In this document: in pieces, positions 1 through 6,010 of the stretch | Numbering within the stretch: the first letter of the stretch is position 1 | Layout: every line of letters starts with the position of its first letter | NCBI GenBank assembly: GCA_910580135.1 | Contig: CAJTXC010000082.1 | Span: 1-6,028 of the forward strand | Source: an uncultured Bacilli bacterium | GTDB lineage: Bacteria; Bacillota_I; Bacilli_A; RF39; UBA660 | Direction of reading: 5' to 3' | DNA length: 6,028 nucleotides | Notes under the pieces: model-generated | What the model saw: the letters and a program-made list of their open reading frames with translations, nothing else | Told to the model about the DNA's origin: nothing | The model's database searches: none | Position numbers and translations under genes: made by a program

Positions 1-87
1 GTATGTTTTACATATCTTTCTTTTTTTGTTGAATTAATCATGGTATTTTGTTATCATTATTATGATAGAGGAGTAAATTATGAATAA
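1..87 (+). CDS. Probable C-terminal end of an upstream membrane protein gene (partial)
   Basis: The frame beginning at base 1 stays open for 28 codons and ends at a TAA at 85-87. It has a hydrophobic stretch (about residues 3-18, rich in F, L, I, V and Y) and a polar tail ending DRGVNYE. Its stop overlaps the next gene's start as ATGAATAA, an 8-base overlap. The identical overlap joins the two pseudopilin genes at 1757-1764, and a similar one (ATGCCTAA) joins tadZ and tadA, so this is a habitual junction in this genome. The ribosome binding site of the next gene would lie inside its last codons. The fragment is too short to name a family. In DNA this AT-rich a 28-codon open run can occur by chance, so the call rests mainly on the overlap pattern. 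Confidence 0.45.
   Translation, partial: VCFTYLSFFVELIMVFCYHYYDRGVNYE
68..73 (+). promoter_or_regulatory. Ribosome binding site (GAGGAG) of the CPBP-like gene
   Basis: GAGGAG lies six bases before the ATG at 80. In-frame stops at 35-37 and 74-76 exclude any earlier start, so this site fixes the start of the 216-residue protein. Confidence 0.8.
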
Positions 88-730
88 GAATAAAATTAGC
101 AATAGTATATTTATTAAATCCATTTTGGTAATAGTGTCATATTTTATATTACCATATTTGGTTAAGTTTGTTACGAATTCAAATGTGGTAAGTGTGGTTG
201 TTTATTTGTTATATGCCTTAATACTAGTGTTTTTATATAAAAGTACTTTTATTAAAGATTTTAAGGATATTAAAGGTAATATAAAAAAATATGTAAAGAA
301 TTTACTAGTAGGTGTTTTATTAATAGTGGTTTCCATGGCAGTGGTAAATATGATTGTTGGTGTTTTGTTTGACATAAAGGAAACTTCTGAAAATGATTTT
401 TCACTACTTAATAGTTTTAAAGAAAATCCAATTGTCATAATATTGTTAACTTGCGTATACTATCCTTTAATAGAAGGTATCATATTTAGAAAATCAGTAA
501 GGGATATAATCGATAATAAATGGTTTTTTATAGTGTTCTCATCATTATTTTATTTTTTCTTCAATATCGTTTATACAAGTATGAGTTTTAATAATATTAT
601 GGCATCTTTATGTTATATATCTACAATGATGATTGTTTCATCATCTTATTGGAAAACTAATAACTTCACGTTAAGCATACTAATAATGACTGTTTTTAAC
701 ATTTTAGTATCTTTGATTAGTTTTATTTAA
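80..730 (+). CDS. CPBP/Abi-type polytopic membrane protein, catalytically degenerate
   Basis: This is a 216-residue, very hydrophobic protein with about seven membrane segments (roughly 12-31, 36-53, 74-98, 115-131, 148-166, 170-190, 196-214). The sequence PLIEGIIFR (129-137) matches motif 1 (EExxxR) of the CPBP (CAAX protease and bacteriocin-processing, Rce1-like) family. The first Glu (E132) and the Arg (R137) are present, but the second Glu is Gly133. Motif 2 (FxxxH) aligns with SSLFYFFFN and ends in Asn162. Motif 3 (HxxxN) aligns with MTVFN (203-207), with Met for His and Asn207 kept. The protein contains no histidine at all, so the metal site of active members cannot form. Members of this family are intramembrane proteases or bacteriocin self-immunity proteins; a non-proteolytic role is inferred here. 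The surface protein gene follows after 19 bases and is probably co-transcribed. Family assignment is moderately sure; the function is unknown. Confidence 0.7.
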   Translation: MNKNKISNSIFIKSILVIVSYFILPYLVKFVTNSNVVSVVVYLLYALILVFLYKSTFIKDFKDIKGNIKKYVKNLLVGVLLIVVSMAVVNMIVGVLFDIKETSENDFSLLNSFKENPIVIILLTCVYYPLIEGIIFRKSVRDIIDNKWFFIVFSSLFYFFFNIVYTSMSFNNIMASLCYISTMMIVSSSYWKTNNFTLSILIMTVFNILVSLISFI

Positions 731-749
731 ATAAAAGGAGGCATATCTT

Positions 750-1337
750 ATGAAAAAGAAATTATTAATTATTTTCTTAACGTTAATTTTAACTTTTTTT
801 GGTATAAGTAATATTAATGCCTCAAACAAAATGATTAAAACTGAAACAAAAGATAAAATTATGTTTATTGAAGATAAAGAAGGGGAATTTTCTTATTCTT
901 GGTCTTTTGATAAAAACGAATATAATAAAGCTGATTTTGAATTTGACTTAGGTATAAAGTTTACGTCACCTAATAAAAAAGAGATAAATAATTTAATTAG
1001 TAAAAATATGAAAAAAGAATATGTTTCTTTTAATTATCATGGCACTTTACCTAGTACAGCAACAGTGAAGGTACCGATAACTAAGTTTAAAGATGGTGAT
1101 AGATTAAACTTATACTATTATAATGATAATACAAATAAAATTGAAACGATTAAAACAAACGTTAAGGTAATAAATGGTTATGCAACATTTGAAATAGAAC
1201 ATTGCTCTGATTATTTTCTAACGATGTCCATTGTTAAAGAAGCTTCCAACAAAAATAATAATGGTGTAATAATAATTGGAATGTTGGTAGTTATAGTAGG
1301 CCTTGTTGGTTACACTATGTTTAAAAACAAAAAGTAA
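750..1337 (+). CDS. Secreted surface protein with C-terminal membrane anchor
   Basis: This 195-residue protein starts at an ATG eight bases after a near-perfect ribosome binding site (AAAAGGAGG, 733-741). Residues 1-24 form a signal peptide: a KKK start, a hydrophobic core, and a likely cut after Ala24 (INA-SN). The exported part (25-168) is Lys/Asn-rich and looks beta-stranded. Residues 100-158 (PSTATVKVPI, then DGDRLNLYYYNDNTNK, then GYATFEIEHCSDYFLT) resemble a beta module I recall near the C-termini of large Firmicutes surface proteins; I cannot name a Pfam family for it. A short Asn-rich linker leads to one membrane helix (about 173-191) and a basic KNKK tail. This has the layout of a sortase signal but no LPxTG motif, so the protein should stay in the membrane with its body outside. 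It closes the first transcription unit and directly precedes the Tad operon. A role in the Tad system is possible but unproven. Confidence 0.75.
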   Translation: MKKKLLIIFLTLILTFFGISNINASNKMIKTETKDKIMFIEDKEGEFSYSWSFDKNEYNKADFEFDLGIKFTSPNKKEINNLISKNMKKEYVSFNYHGTLPSTATVKVPITKFKDGDRLNLYYYNDNTNKIETIKTNVKVINGYATFEIEHCSDYFLTMSIVKEASNKNNNGVIIIGMLVVIVGLVGYTMFKNKK

Positions 1338-1356
1338 TGGAAACATTATTTTTTTT
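1331..1356 (+). terminator. Intrinsic terminator after the surface protein gene
   Basis: AAAGTAATG (1331-1339) pairs with CATTATTTT (1344-1352) through a GAAA tetraloop, with one G-T wobble at 1334/1349. An unbroken T-run covers 1349-1356. The stem is AT-rich and so weak, but the GNRA-type loop and the following T-run are typical. The stem includes the TAA stop codon of the preceding gene (1335-1337). It separates the first unit from the Tad promoter. Confidence 0.65.
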
Positions 1357-1367
1357 ATCTTTAACAA

Positions 1368-1396
1368 TTGTTTTATTCTATCTTTTTTGCTATAAT
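1368..1396 (+). promoter_or_regulatory. Extended -10 sigma-A promoter of the Tad operon
   Basis: A perfect TATAAT (1391-1396) is preceded by TGC (1388-1390), which is the extended -10 element. A partial -35, TTGTTT (1368-1373), lies exactly 17 bases upstream. Transcription should start near 1402-1405, leaving a leader of about 20 bases before the ATG at 1423. No operator-like inverted repeat is evident around it. Confidence 0.75.
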
Positions 1397-1409
1397 TAAA
1401 CATGAAAAT

Positions 1410-1415
1410 AGGGGA
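1410..1415 (+). promoter_or_regulatory. Ribosome binding site that sets the tadE start at 1423
   Basis: AGGGGA lies seven bases before the ATG at 1423. The earlier in-frame ATG at 1402 has no ribosome binding site and falls at the predicted transcription start, so it is unlikely to be used. Confidence 0.65.
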
Positions 1416-1422
1416 CAAAGAT

Positions 1423-1764
1423 ATGAAGAGTAATAAAGGACAGGCATTAGTTGAATTTGTTATAATTTTACCTATCACCTTGATTTTGATTTTTTGTGTT
1501 ATTGACTTTGGTAGAATAATATCACTAAAGAGTGATTTAGAAAGTAAAACAAATGATATTACTACTTTTTTTCAAAACGGTAAAACATTAGAAGAAATTA
1601 ATACCATGATGGACAATAAAGATGTTAAAGTTAGTATTAAGGTAAATGGTGATTATGCTACCATAACTGTATCAAAAAAAATTAAACCTATAACTCCAGG
1701 ATTATCATACATAGTAGATAAAGTATTTGACGTTGAAACTAGTAGGGTGATAAGAAATGAATAA
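1423..1764 (+). CDS. tadE: TadE-like minor pseudopilin
   Basis: With the start at 1423 this is a 113-residue protein beginning MKSNKGQALVEFVIILPI, the usual N-terminus of TadE proteins; the start at 1402 would add an untypical MKIGDKD. One membrane helix spans about 8-27 and is followed by DFGR (28-31), the conserved Asp-containing motif after the TadE helix. Gly6 followed by QALVEF matches the Flp-type prepilin site G/XXXXEF, which would place Glu11 at position +5 of the mature protein. In Aggregatibacter TadE is cut by the TadV peptidase, but no peptidase is visible here. The remaining ~80 residues should lie outside the membrane: a helix with heptad-like spacing (about 33-63) and a small beta region (66-110). 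This is the first gene of the operon, and its last 8 bases overlap the next gene. Expected role: minor pilus subunit or assembly-initiating pseudopilin. Confidence 0.85.
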   Translation: MKSNKGQALVEFVIILPITLILIFCVIDFGRIISLKSDLESKTNDITTFFQNGKTLEEINTMMDNKDVKVSIKVNGDYATITVSKKIKPITPGLSYIVDKVFDVETSRVIRNE

Positions 1765-2158
1765 GATAGGAAATAGGGGGCAAAGCCTTGCTATCTTTGT
1801 TATATTTATTCCAGTATTCATAATGATTGGAACCTTGGTAGTTGATGTTGCTTTTGCAAAATATAATGCTAGAAAGCTTGATAATATAACAATGGAAGTA
1901 ATAAGGTATGGACTTAAGCATTTTGATGAAGAACCTTATAACAACATGGTTGATTTGATTTATCAAAATGATAGTGATATTGATAGTTATAAAATAGATT
2001 TTAATGAAGAAAAAAATACTATTAACGTAAATATTTCAAAAGCGACAAAAGGATTTTTTGGATCAATTGTAGGAAAAGATATATATAGTCTAAAAAGTTC
2101 TTATATGGGTTATTTAGAAGATGATAAAATTATAATAGAAAAGAAGGCGACAAAATGA
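1757..2158 (+). CDS. Second TadE/TadG-like pseudopilin lacking Glu+5
   Basis: This 133-residue protein begins MNKIGNRGQSLAIFVIFIPV. The motif RGQ plus a long hydrophobic helix (about 9-31) ending in VVDVA (Asp30) matches the TadE/TadG-like N-terminal family (RGQ...LP...D). If cut after Gly8, position +5 is Ile13 instead of the Glu of classical pilins. The outer part has a helix (about 35-70, NARKLDNITMEVI) and a beta region. Its end (ISKATKGFFGSIVGKDIYSLKSS) lines up in layout with the end of the preceding TadE, suggesting paralogy. It is too short to carry the von Willebrand A domain of large TadG proteins, so TadF is an equally good name. The start overlaps tadE by 8 bases, with AGGG at 1744-1747 as a probable ribosome binding site. 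The stop overlaps tadZ by 4 bases (ATGA). Likely role: minor or tip pseudopilin. Confidence 0.75.
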   Translation: MNKIGNRGQSLAIFVIFIPVFIMIGTLVVDVAFAKYNARKLDNITMEVIRYGLKHFDEEPYNNMVDLIYQNDSDIDSYKIDFNEEKNTINVNISKATKGFFGSIVGKDIYSLKSSYMGYLEDDKIIIEKKATK

Positions 2159-2943
2159 AAAAAGAAGCAGCTAAAATAATTACTATATTTTCATGTAAAG
2201 GTGGTGTTGGTAAAACAACTACCGCGCTTAATTTGGCGGGAATATATAGTTTGATGAATAAAAAAGTTTTGATAATGGACTTAGACTTAAATAGTGGTGG
2301 TGTTGCAGTAAGTTTAAATGTTGACGCTAGTAAAAGTATTTATAACGTAGTTGATGATATGTCAAACAACAGGTTTGATTCTATTAGTTCTTATGTTTCA
2401 AAATATAATGACAACATAGATGTTTTGCCATCTCCAATTGATCCAAGAAATGCTATGAAGATAGATTCTAAATACATAAGTTTAGTTATAACTTCTAGTA
2501 TCTATAAATATGATGTTATCATAATTGATACTTCACATAACATAAGTCCTATATCTTTAAGCGCAATGGATAAAAGTGATAATACGCTACTTTTAGTAAC
2601 TAATGATCCAGTTGATTTAAAAAATGCAAGAAGTATAATTGCTATATTTAAAGATACCGAAATGGAAAATTATAAAGTTGTTTTTAACTCTTCTAAAGAT
2701 ACTGGAAAAGATTACTTTTCATTATTTGATATTAAGAACATACTAAAACGTAACATTGATTATACAATTGATAAATCTTTTTACATAAAAGATATTGATA
2801 AATATGTAATTGACGGACAAATCCTAACACTTAATAAAAAAATTAGATCTTCTAAGAAAAGTGATATTGCAAAACTTACTAAACTTGCTAATGCTCTTTT
2901 AGAATCTAAATTAAGTAAAGTAGAGGTGAAGAAAAATGCCTAA
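2155..2943 (+). CDS. tadZ: TadZ/CpaE-like ParA/MinD-family ATPase
   Basis: This 262-residue protein is a deviant Walker ATPase of the MinD/ParA group. The P-loop CKGGVGKTT (14-22) carries the signature Lys15 as well as Lys20. The A' motif is MDLDLNSGGV (41-50, with D42 and D44), and the switch II strand is VIIIDTSHN (121-129, with D125). The position in a Tad operon directly before tadA identifies it as TadZ/CpaE, which in other bacteria places the secretion machine in the cell. Classical TadZ/CpaE proteins carry an N-terminal atypical receiver domain; here the P-loop begins at residue 14, so that domain is absent. A Lys-rich helix (about 228-255) that might touch the membrane closes the protein. 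The start follows AAGAAGG (2141-2147) and overlaps the previous stop as ATGA, so translation is probably coupled. Confidence 0.85.
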   Translation: MKKEAAKIITIFSCKGGVGKTTTALNLAGIYSLMNKKVLIMDLDLNSGGVAVSLNVDASKSIYNVVDDMSNNRFDSISSYVSKYNDNIDVLPSPIDPRNAMKIDSKYISLVITSSIYKYDVIIIDTSHNISPISLSAMDKSDNTLLLVTNDPVDLKNARSIIAIFKDTEMENYKVVFNSSKDTGKDYFSLFDIKNILKRNIDYTIDKSFYIKDIDKYVIDGQILTLNKKIRSSKKSDIAKLTKLANALLESKLSKVEVKKNA

Positions 2944-4264
2944 GTTAATGGAAGCTTTTGACGTTAAGGAAGAAAAGGTGGCTACTCATGCAGTTGCGGA
3001 TTATGATATATTTAAAGATAAAGAACTACTTGATAATTTAAGAAATACAATTATATCTAATCTTATTGATGATAAGATACCAAATAATAAATTACTTCAT
3101 GAATATATAAATGATGAAATAGACAAAGCTTTATTAGGATATGATTTAACTAACCTAGAACGTAGTCACATATTTAACTTGATTGATAACGAAATAAATG
3201 GTCATGGGCCAATAACAGAATTACTTGAAGATCCTAACATAACAGAAATAATGGTTAACGGGAAAAACGAAGTATACGTAGAAATAGATGGTCAAATAAG
3301 TAAAGACGATTCAGTATCGTTCATTAATGATGAACATATTATAAGAACGATTCAAAAAATAGTACAACCACTAGGAAGAACAATTGATACGGCAAACCCA
3401 ATGGTTGATGCAAGACTAGAAGATGGTTCAAGACTTAACGCCGTAATACCTCCTTTATCACTTAAAGGACCCGTTGTTACAATAAGAAAGTTTAGACGTG
3501 ATATGGAATCAGTTGATGACTTTTTAAGAACTGGTGCGATGACTCCTTATATGGCTAGATTTTTAGATGCTGCGGTAAAAGCTAAGTTAAACATAATAAT
3601 TTGTGGTGGTACTGGTAGTGGTAAAACAACACTTTTAAACGCTTTATCTTCGTTTATTGGCGATGATGAACGTATCATAACAATTGAGGATGCAGCAGAA
3701 CTTAGACTTCATCAATCCCATGTTATTGGACTTGAAACAAGGTTAGTTAACTATGAAGGTACTGGTGAAGTTACAATAAGAGATTTGGTTATTAACTCAT
3801 TACGTATGAGACCAGACAGAATAATCGTAGGGGAAGTTCGTGGTAAAGAAGCTTTTGATATGCTTCAAGCTATGAATACTGGTCATGATGGATCACTTAC
3901 TACGATGCACGCAAATACTCCAGTTGATGCTTTAAACAGATTAGAAACAATGGTTTTAATGGCTGGTATGGATATTCCTATTAAAGCAATACGTGAGTAT
4001 ATAGAAAACGCAATAGATATTGTTATAAACGTATCAAGACTATCTGATGGTAGAAGAAAAGTAACTTCAATTTGTGAAGTTGATGGATTTAAAGATGATG
4101 TTATTGAGCTAAAAGAAATATTTAGTTTCAAACAAACAGGTTTAACTGATAGTGGGGAAGTAGACGGTGCTTTCGATCTTAAAAAACGTATTCCAAACGT
4201 TTATAATAAAATTAAAAGTAAGGGTGTAGACGGACTAGAAGACATATTTAAATTTAAAAAGTAA
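2936..4264 (+). CDS. tadA: TadA/CpaF secretion ATPase
   Basis: This 442-residue protein is the hexameric motor ATPase of type II/IV secretion and Tad pili. The N-terminal part (about 25-120) contains the helical bundle and the CpaF segment GHGPITELLEDPNITEIMVNG (89-109). The arginine-bearing linker includes VDARLEDGSRLNAVIPP (157-173) and TIRKF (182-186). The catalytic core shows Walker A GGTGSGKTT (224-232), the Asp box ITIEDAAEL (248-256), Walker B IIVGEVRGKE (296-305, with Glu300) and the His box TGHDGSLTTMHANTP (315-329). All catalytic motifs are intact, so it should be active. It acts at the cytoplasmic face of the TadB/TadC platform. The length is normal for the family. The ribosome binding site GAGGTGA (2923-2929) lies six bases before the ATG, inside the end of tadZ, and the genes overlap by 8 bases (ATGCCTAA). 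No separate retraction ATPase is present, as is usual for Tad loci. Confidence 0.97.
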   Translation: MPKLMEAFDVKEEKVATHAVADYDIFKDKELLDNLRNTIISNLIDDKIPNNKLLHEYINDEIDKALLGYDLTNLERSHIFNLIDNEINGHGPITELLEDPNITEIMVNGKNEVYVEIDGQISKDDSVSFINDEHIIRTIQKIVQPLGRTIDTANPMVDARLEDGSRLNAVIPPLSLKGPVVTIRKFRRDMESVDDFLRTGAMTPYMARFLDAAVKAKLNIIICGGTGSGKTTLLNALSSFIGDDERIITIEDAAELRLHQSHVIGLETRLVNYEGTGEVTIRDLVINSLRMRPDRIIVGEVRGKEAFDMLQAMNTGHDGSLTTMHANTPVDALNRLETMVLMAGMDIPIKAIREYIENAIDIVINVSRLSDGRRKVTSICEVDGFKDDVIELKEIFSFKQTGLTDSGEVDGAFDLKKRIPNVYNKIKSKGVDGLEDIFKFKK

Positions 4265-4276
4265 GAAGGTGAAAAA

Positions 4277-5272
4277 ATGAATGTATTTATTATTCAAACT
4301 ATAATAATGGTTATTTTAGCTTTTATTATATTTTATCTTATTATTTATAATAATAGTTTGAAATTAGAAAAAAGAATATCAAAATATAGTATAGATTCAA
4401 TAAAAGATAAACAAATTTCACTTTTTGACTTATTACATGATGAATATTCTAAAATGGTTTTAAGAATGTCTAAAATGCTTAAAAAATCAGTTTTTATTAG
4501 TAAATATGCCTCTAAATATAATAAATATATTACTTATGAAAATAATAAAGACGTATGTGCTATGGACTACGTTAGTAATAAGGTATACATTTGCTTGCTT
4601 TTTATATTTATAATATTTTTTGCAAGAATAATAGAAGGAATGTATCCAAGTTTATTAGATATTTTAGTATCGGTTCTATTAGGTTTTTACTTACTTGATA
4701 TATATTTTAAAGTATATGATTACATAAAGAAAAAACAAATAGAACAAGATTTGTTAAACGCAATAATAATCATGAACAATGCTTTTAGATCAGGTAGAAG
4801 CACTATGCAAGCAATAGAAATAGTTGCAACCGAACTTAAGGGACCAATAAGACAAGAATTTAGAAAAATGCATTTAGAAATTAGTTATGGATTATCACTT
4901 GATGTTGTTTTTGAACGTTTTTCGAAAAGAATTGATTCTGAAGAGGTAAATTATATAACATCTTCTTTAAGTATTTTAAATAAGACTGGCGGAAACATAA
5001 TTAAGGTATTTTCGTCAATTGAAAAAATGTTATTTAATAAAAGAAAACTAAAACAAGAAATGAAATCTTTAACTTCTAGTGCGAACATGATAAGTAAAAT
5101 ACTTCTTATACTACCATTTGTTTTTGCTGGATTTATAACTCTTTTAAATCCAAGTTATTTTCTTCCTTTAATTAATACTACGCTAGGTAATATTTTATTG
5201 TTTGTTATTATAATCGTATATTTACTATATGTATTTATAGTAAATAAAATTATGAAAGTGAGGTTTAACTAA
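4277..5272 (+). CDS. tadB: TadB platform membrane protein
   Basis: This 331-residue protein has one N-terminal membrane helix (about 4-24) and a Lys-rich cytoplasmic segment (27-100). Two helices follow (about 104-120 and 124-145), then a cytoplasmic T2SSF (GspF) domain (about 155-265), and finally two helices (about 272-291 and 303-322). Typical T2SSF features are DLLNAIIIMNNAFRSGRSTMQAIE (158-181), YGLSLDVVFERFSKRI (204-219) and LNKTGGNI (234-241). With TadC it forms the inner-membrane platform on which TadA acts. The gene follows tadA after 12 bases, with AAGGTGA (4266-4272) as ribosome binding site, and overlaps tadC by one base. The TadB assignment, rather than TadC, rests on the gene order A-B-C, the larger size and the extra N-terminal helix. 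Confidence 0.92.
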   Translation: MNVFIIQTIIMVILAFIIFYLIIYNNSLKLEKRISKYSIDSIKDKQISLFDLLHDEYSKMVLRMSKMLKKSVFISKYASKYNKYITYENNKDVCAMDYVSNKVYICLLFIFIIFFARIIEGMYPSLLDILVSVLLGFYLLDIYFKVYDYIKKKQIEQDLLNAIIIMNNAFRSGRSTMQAIEIVATELKGPIRQEFRKMHLEISYGLSLDVVFERFSKRIDSEEVNYITSSLSILNKTGGNIIKVFSSIEKMLFNKRKLKQEMKSLTSSANMISKILLILPFVFAGFITLLNPSYFLPLINTTLGNILLFVIIIVYLLYVFIVNKIMKVRFN

Positions 5273-5976
5273 TGAAAGAAAAAAAATCATTTATAAACCG
5301 CATTTATCGTGAAAAAGATATAAAAAAGGTTGAAACTAAAATAAATCAGTTTGGCGTTTCTAAAAAATTTACCACTGAATATTTTATGAACTTTAGGCTG
5401 TATTCATCGATGATAATGTTTGTTGTTTTATTTATTTTCATTGATTATGGAGCATTACTTGCACCTATTATAACCGTAATATGGTATTGGTTAGTAGGTT
5501 ACACAATGATTGATAAGCCTTTAAGGAAAAGAGAAAAAAAACTAGATAGTGAAGCATATTACTATTTTGAAGTATTAACACTTGCCTTAGAATCTGGTAG
5601 AAACTTGGAAAACGCAATTAAAATGGCGTGTAAATATATAGATTCCGAAATATCAGACGAGTTCAAAGAAACCTTAAAGCAAGTTAATTTTGGTAAGTCT
5701 TTAACGGAAAGTTTATCTTTAATGAGTGCTAGAATACCTAGTTTAACAGTTAATAATATAATTCTTAACATGGAACAGTCTAATCTCTTTGGTAATAGTA
5801 TAATTGATACCATGTATAACCAGTTGGATTTTTTAAAGGATAAACAAATAATGGACATAAAAGCCCAAATAAATAAAATACCAAATAAAATAAGTATATT
5901 TTCAGTATTGTTTTTCATACCGCTTATATTACTTATAATATTAGGTCCAGTATTAATTGAATTCTTGATTGGATAA
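5272..5976 (+). CDS. tadC: TadC platform membrane protein
   Basis: This 234-residue protein is the second T2SSF-domain platform protein. A basic cytoplasmic N-terminus (1-40) is followed by two membrane helices (about 43-60 and 62-80), a cytoplasmic T2SSF domain (about 95-205) and a C-terminal helix (about 208-232). Within the domain, FEVLTLALESGRNLENAI (99-116), FGKSLTESLSLMSARIP (140-156) and the MEQSNLFGNSI segment (167-177) fit the GspF fold. The length suits TadC, which is usually shorter than TadB. The start overlaps the tadB stop by one base (TAATG), with GTGAGG (5258-5263) eight bases upstream, so translation is probably coupled. It is the last gene of the operon, and the terminator hairpin begins inside its stop codon. 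Its partner is TadB; TadA would drive both. Confidence 0.92.
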   Translation: MKEKKSFINRIYREKDIKKVETKINQFGVSKKFTTEYFMNFRLYSSMIMFVVLFIFIDYGALLAPIITVIWYWLVGYTMIDKPLRKREKKLDSEAYYYFEVLTLALESGRNLENAIKMACKYIDSEISDEFKETLKQVNFGKSLTESLSLMSARIPSLTVNNIILNMEQSNLFGNSIIDTMYNQLDFLKDKQIMDIKAQINKIPNKISIFSVLFFIPLILLIILGPVLIEFLIG

Positions 5977-5999
5977 CAAGTCTTTTTGGCTTGTTTTTT
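5975..5999 (+). terminator. Intrinsic terminator of the Tad operon
   Basis: AACAAGTC (5975-5982) pairs with GGCTTGTT (5988-5995) with a single T-G wobble (5981/5989) and a five-T loop. A run of six T covers 5994-5999. The stem begins within the TAA stop codon of tadC (5974-5976), leaving no spacer. Confidence 0.8.
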
Positions 6000-6004
6000 A
6001 TGTA

Positions 6005-6010
6005 TTGACA
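6005..6010 (+). promoter_or_regulatory. Perfect -35 box (TTGACA) of a promoter cut by the window edge
   Basis: TTGACA directly follows the Tad terminator. With a 17-base spacer the -10 box would start at 6028, the last base shown (T), so it lies mostly outside the window. The visible TATGAT at 6023-6028 is only 12 bases away, too close to pair with this -35 box. The promoter would serve a gene to the right. Confidence 0.45.

Noticed and set aside
26..54. Possible promoter TTGTTG-N17-TGTTAT before the CPBP-like gene
   Set aside because: The -10 hexamer is poor, there is no extended -10, and the region is probably the coding end of an upstream gene.
202..438. Minus-strand open frame of 78 codons inside the CPBP-like gene
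   Set aside because: It is a shadow of a membrane-protein gene with good start signals on the + strand; nothing supports independent coding.
1257..1276. AAT/ATA triplet runs in the surface protein gene as a possible phase-variation tract
   Set aside because: The runs are only about three units, they are triplets that keep the frame, and they encode the normal linker and membrane-helix start.
2156..2158. TGA possibly read as Trp (mycoplasma code)
   Set aside because: Reading through would add only a short tail. The TGA forms a typical ATGA start/stop overlap, other genes use TGG for Trp, and none has an internal TGA.
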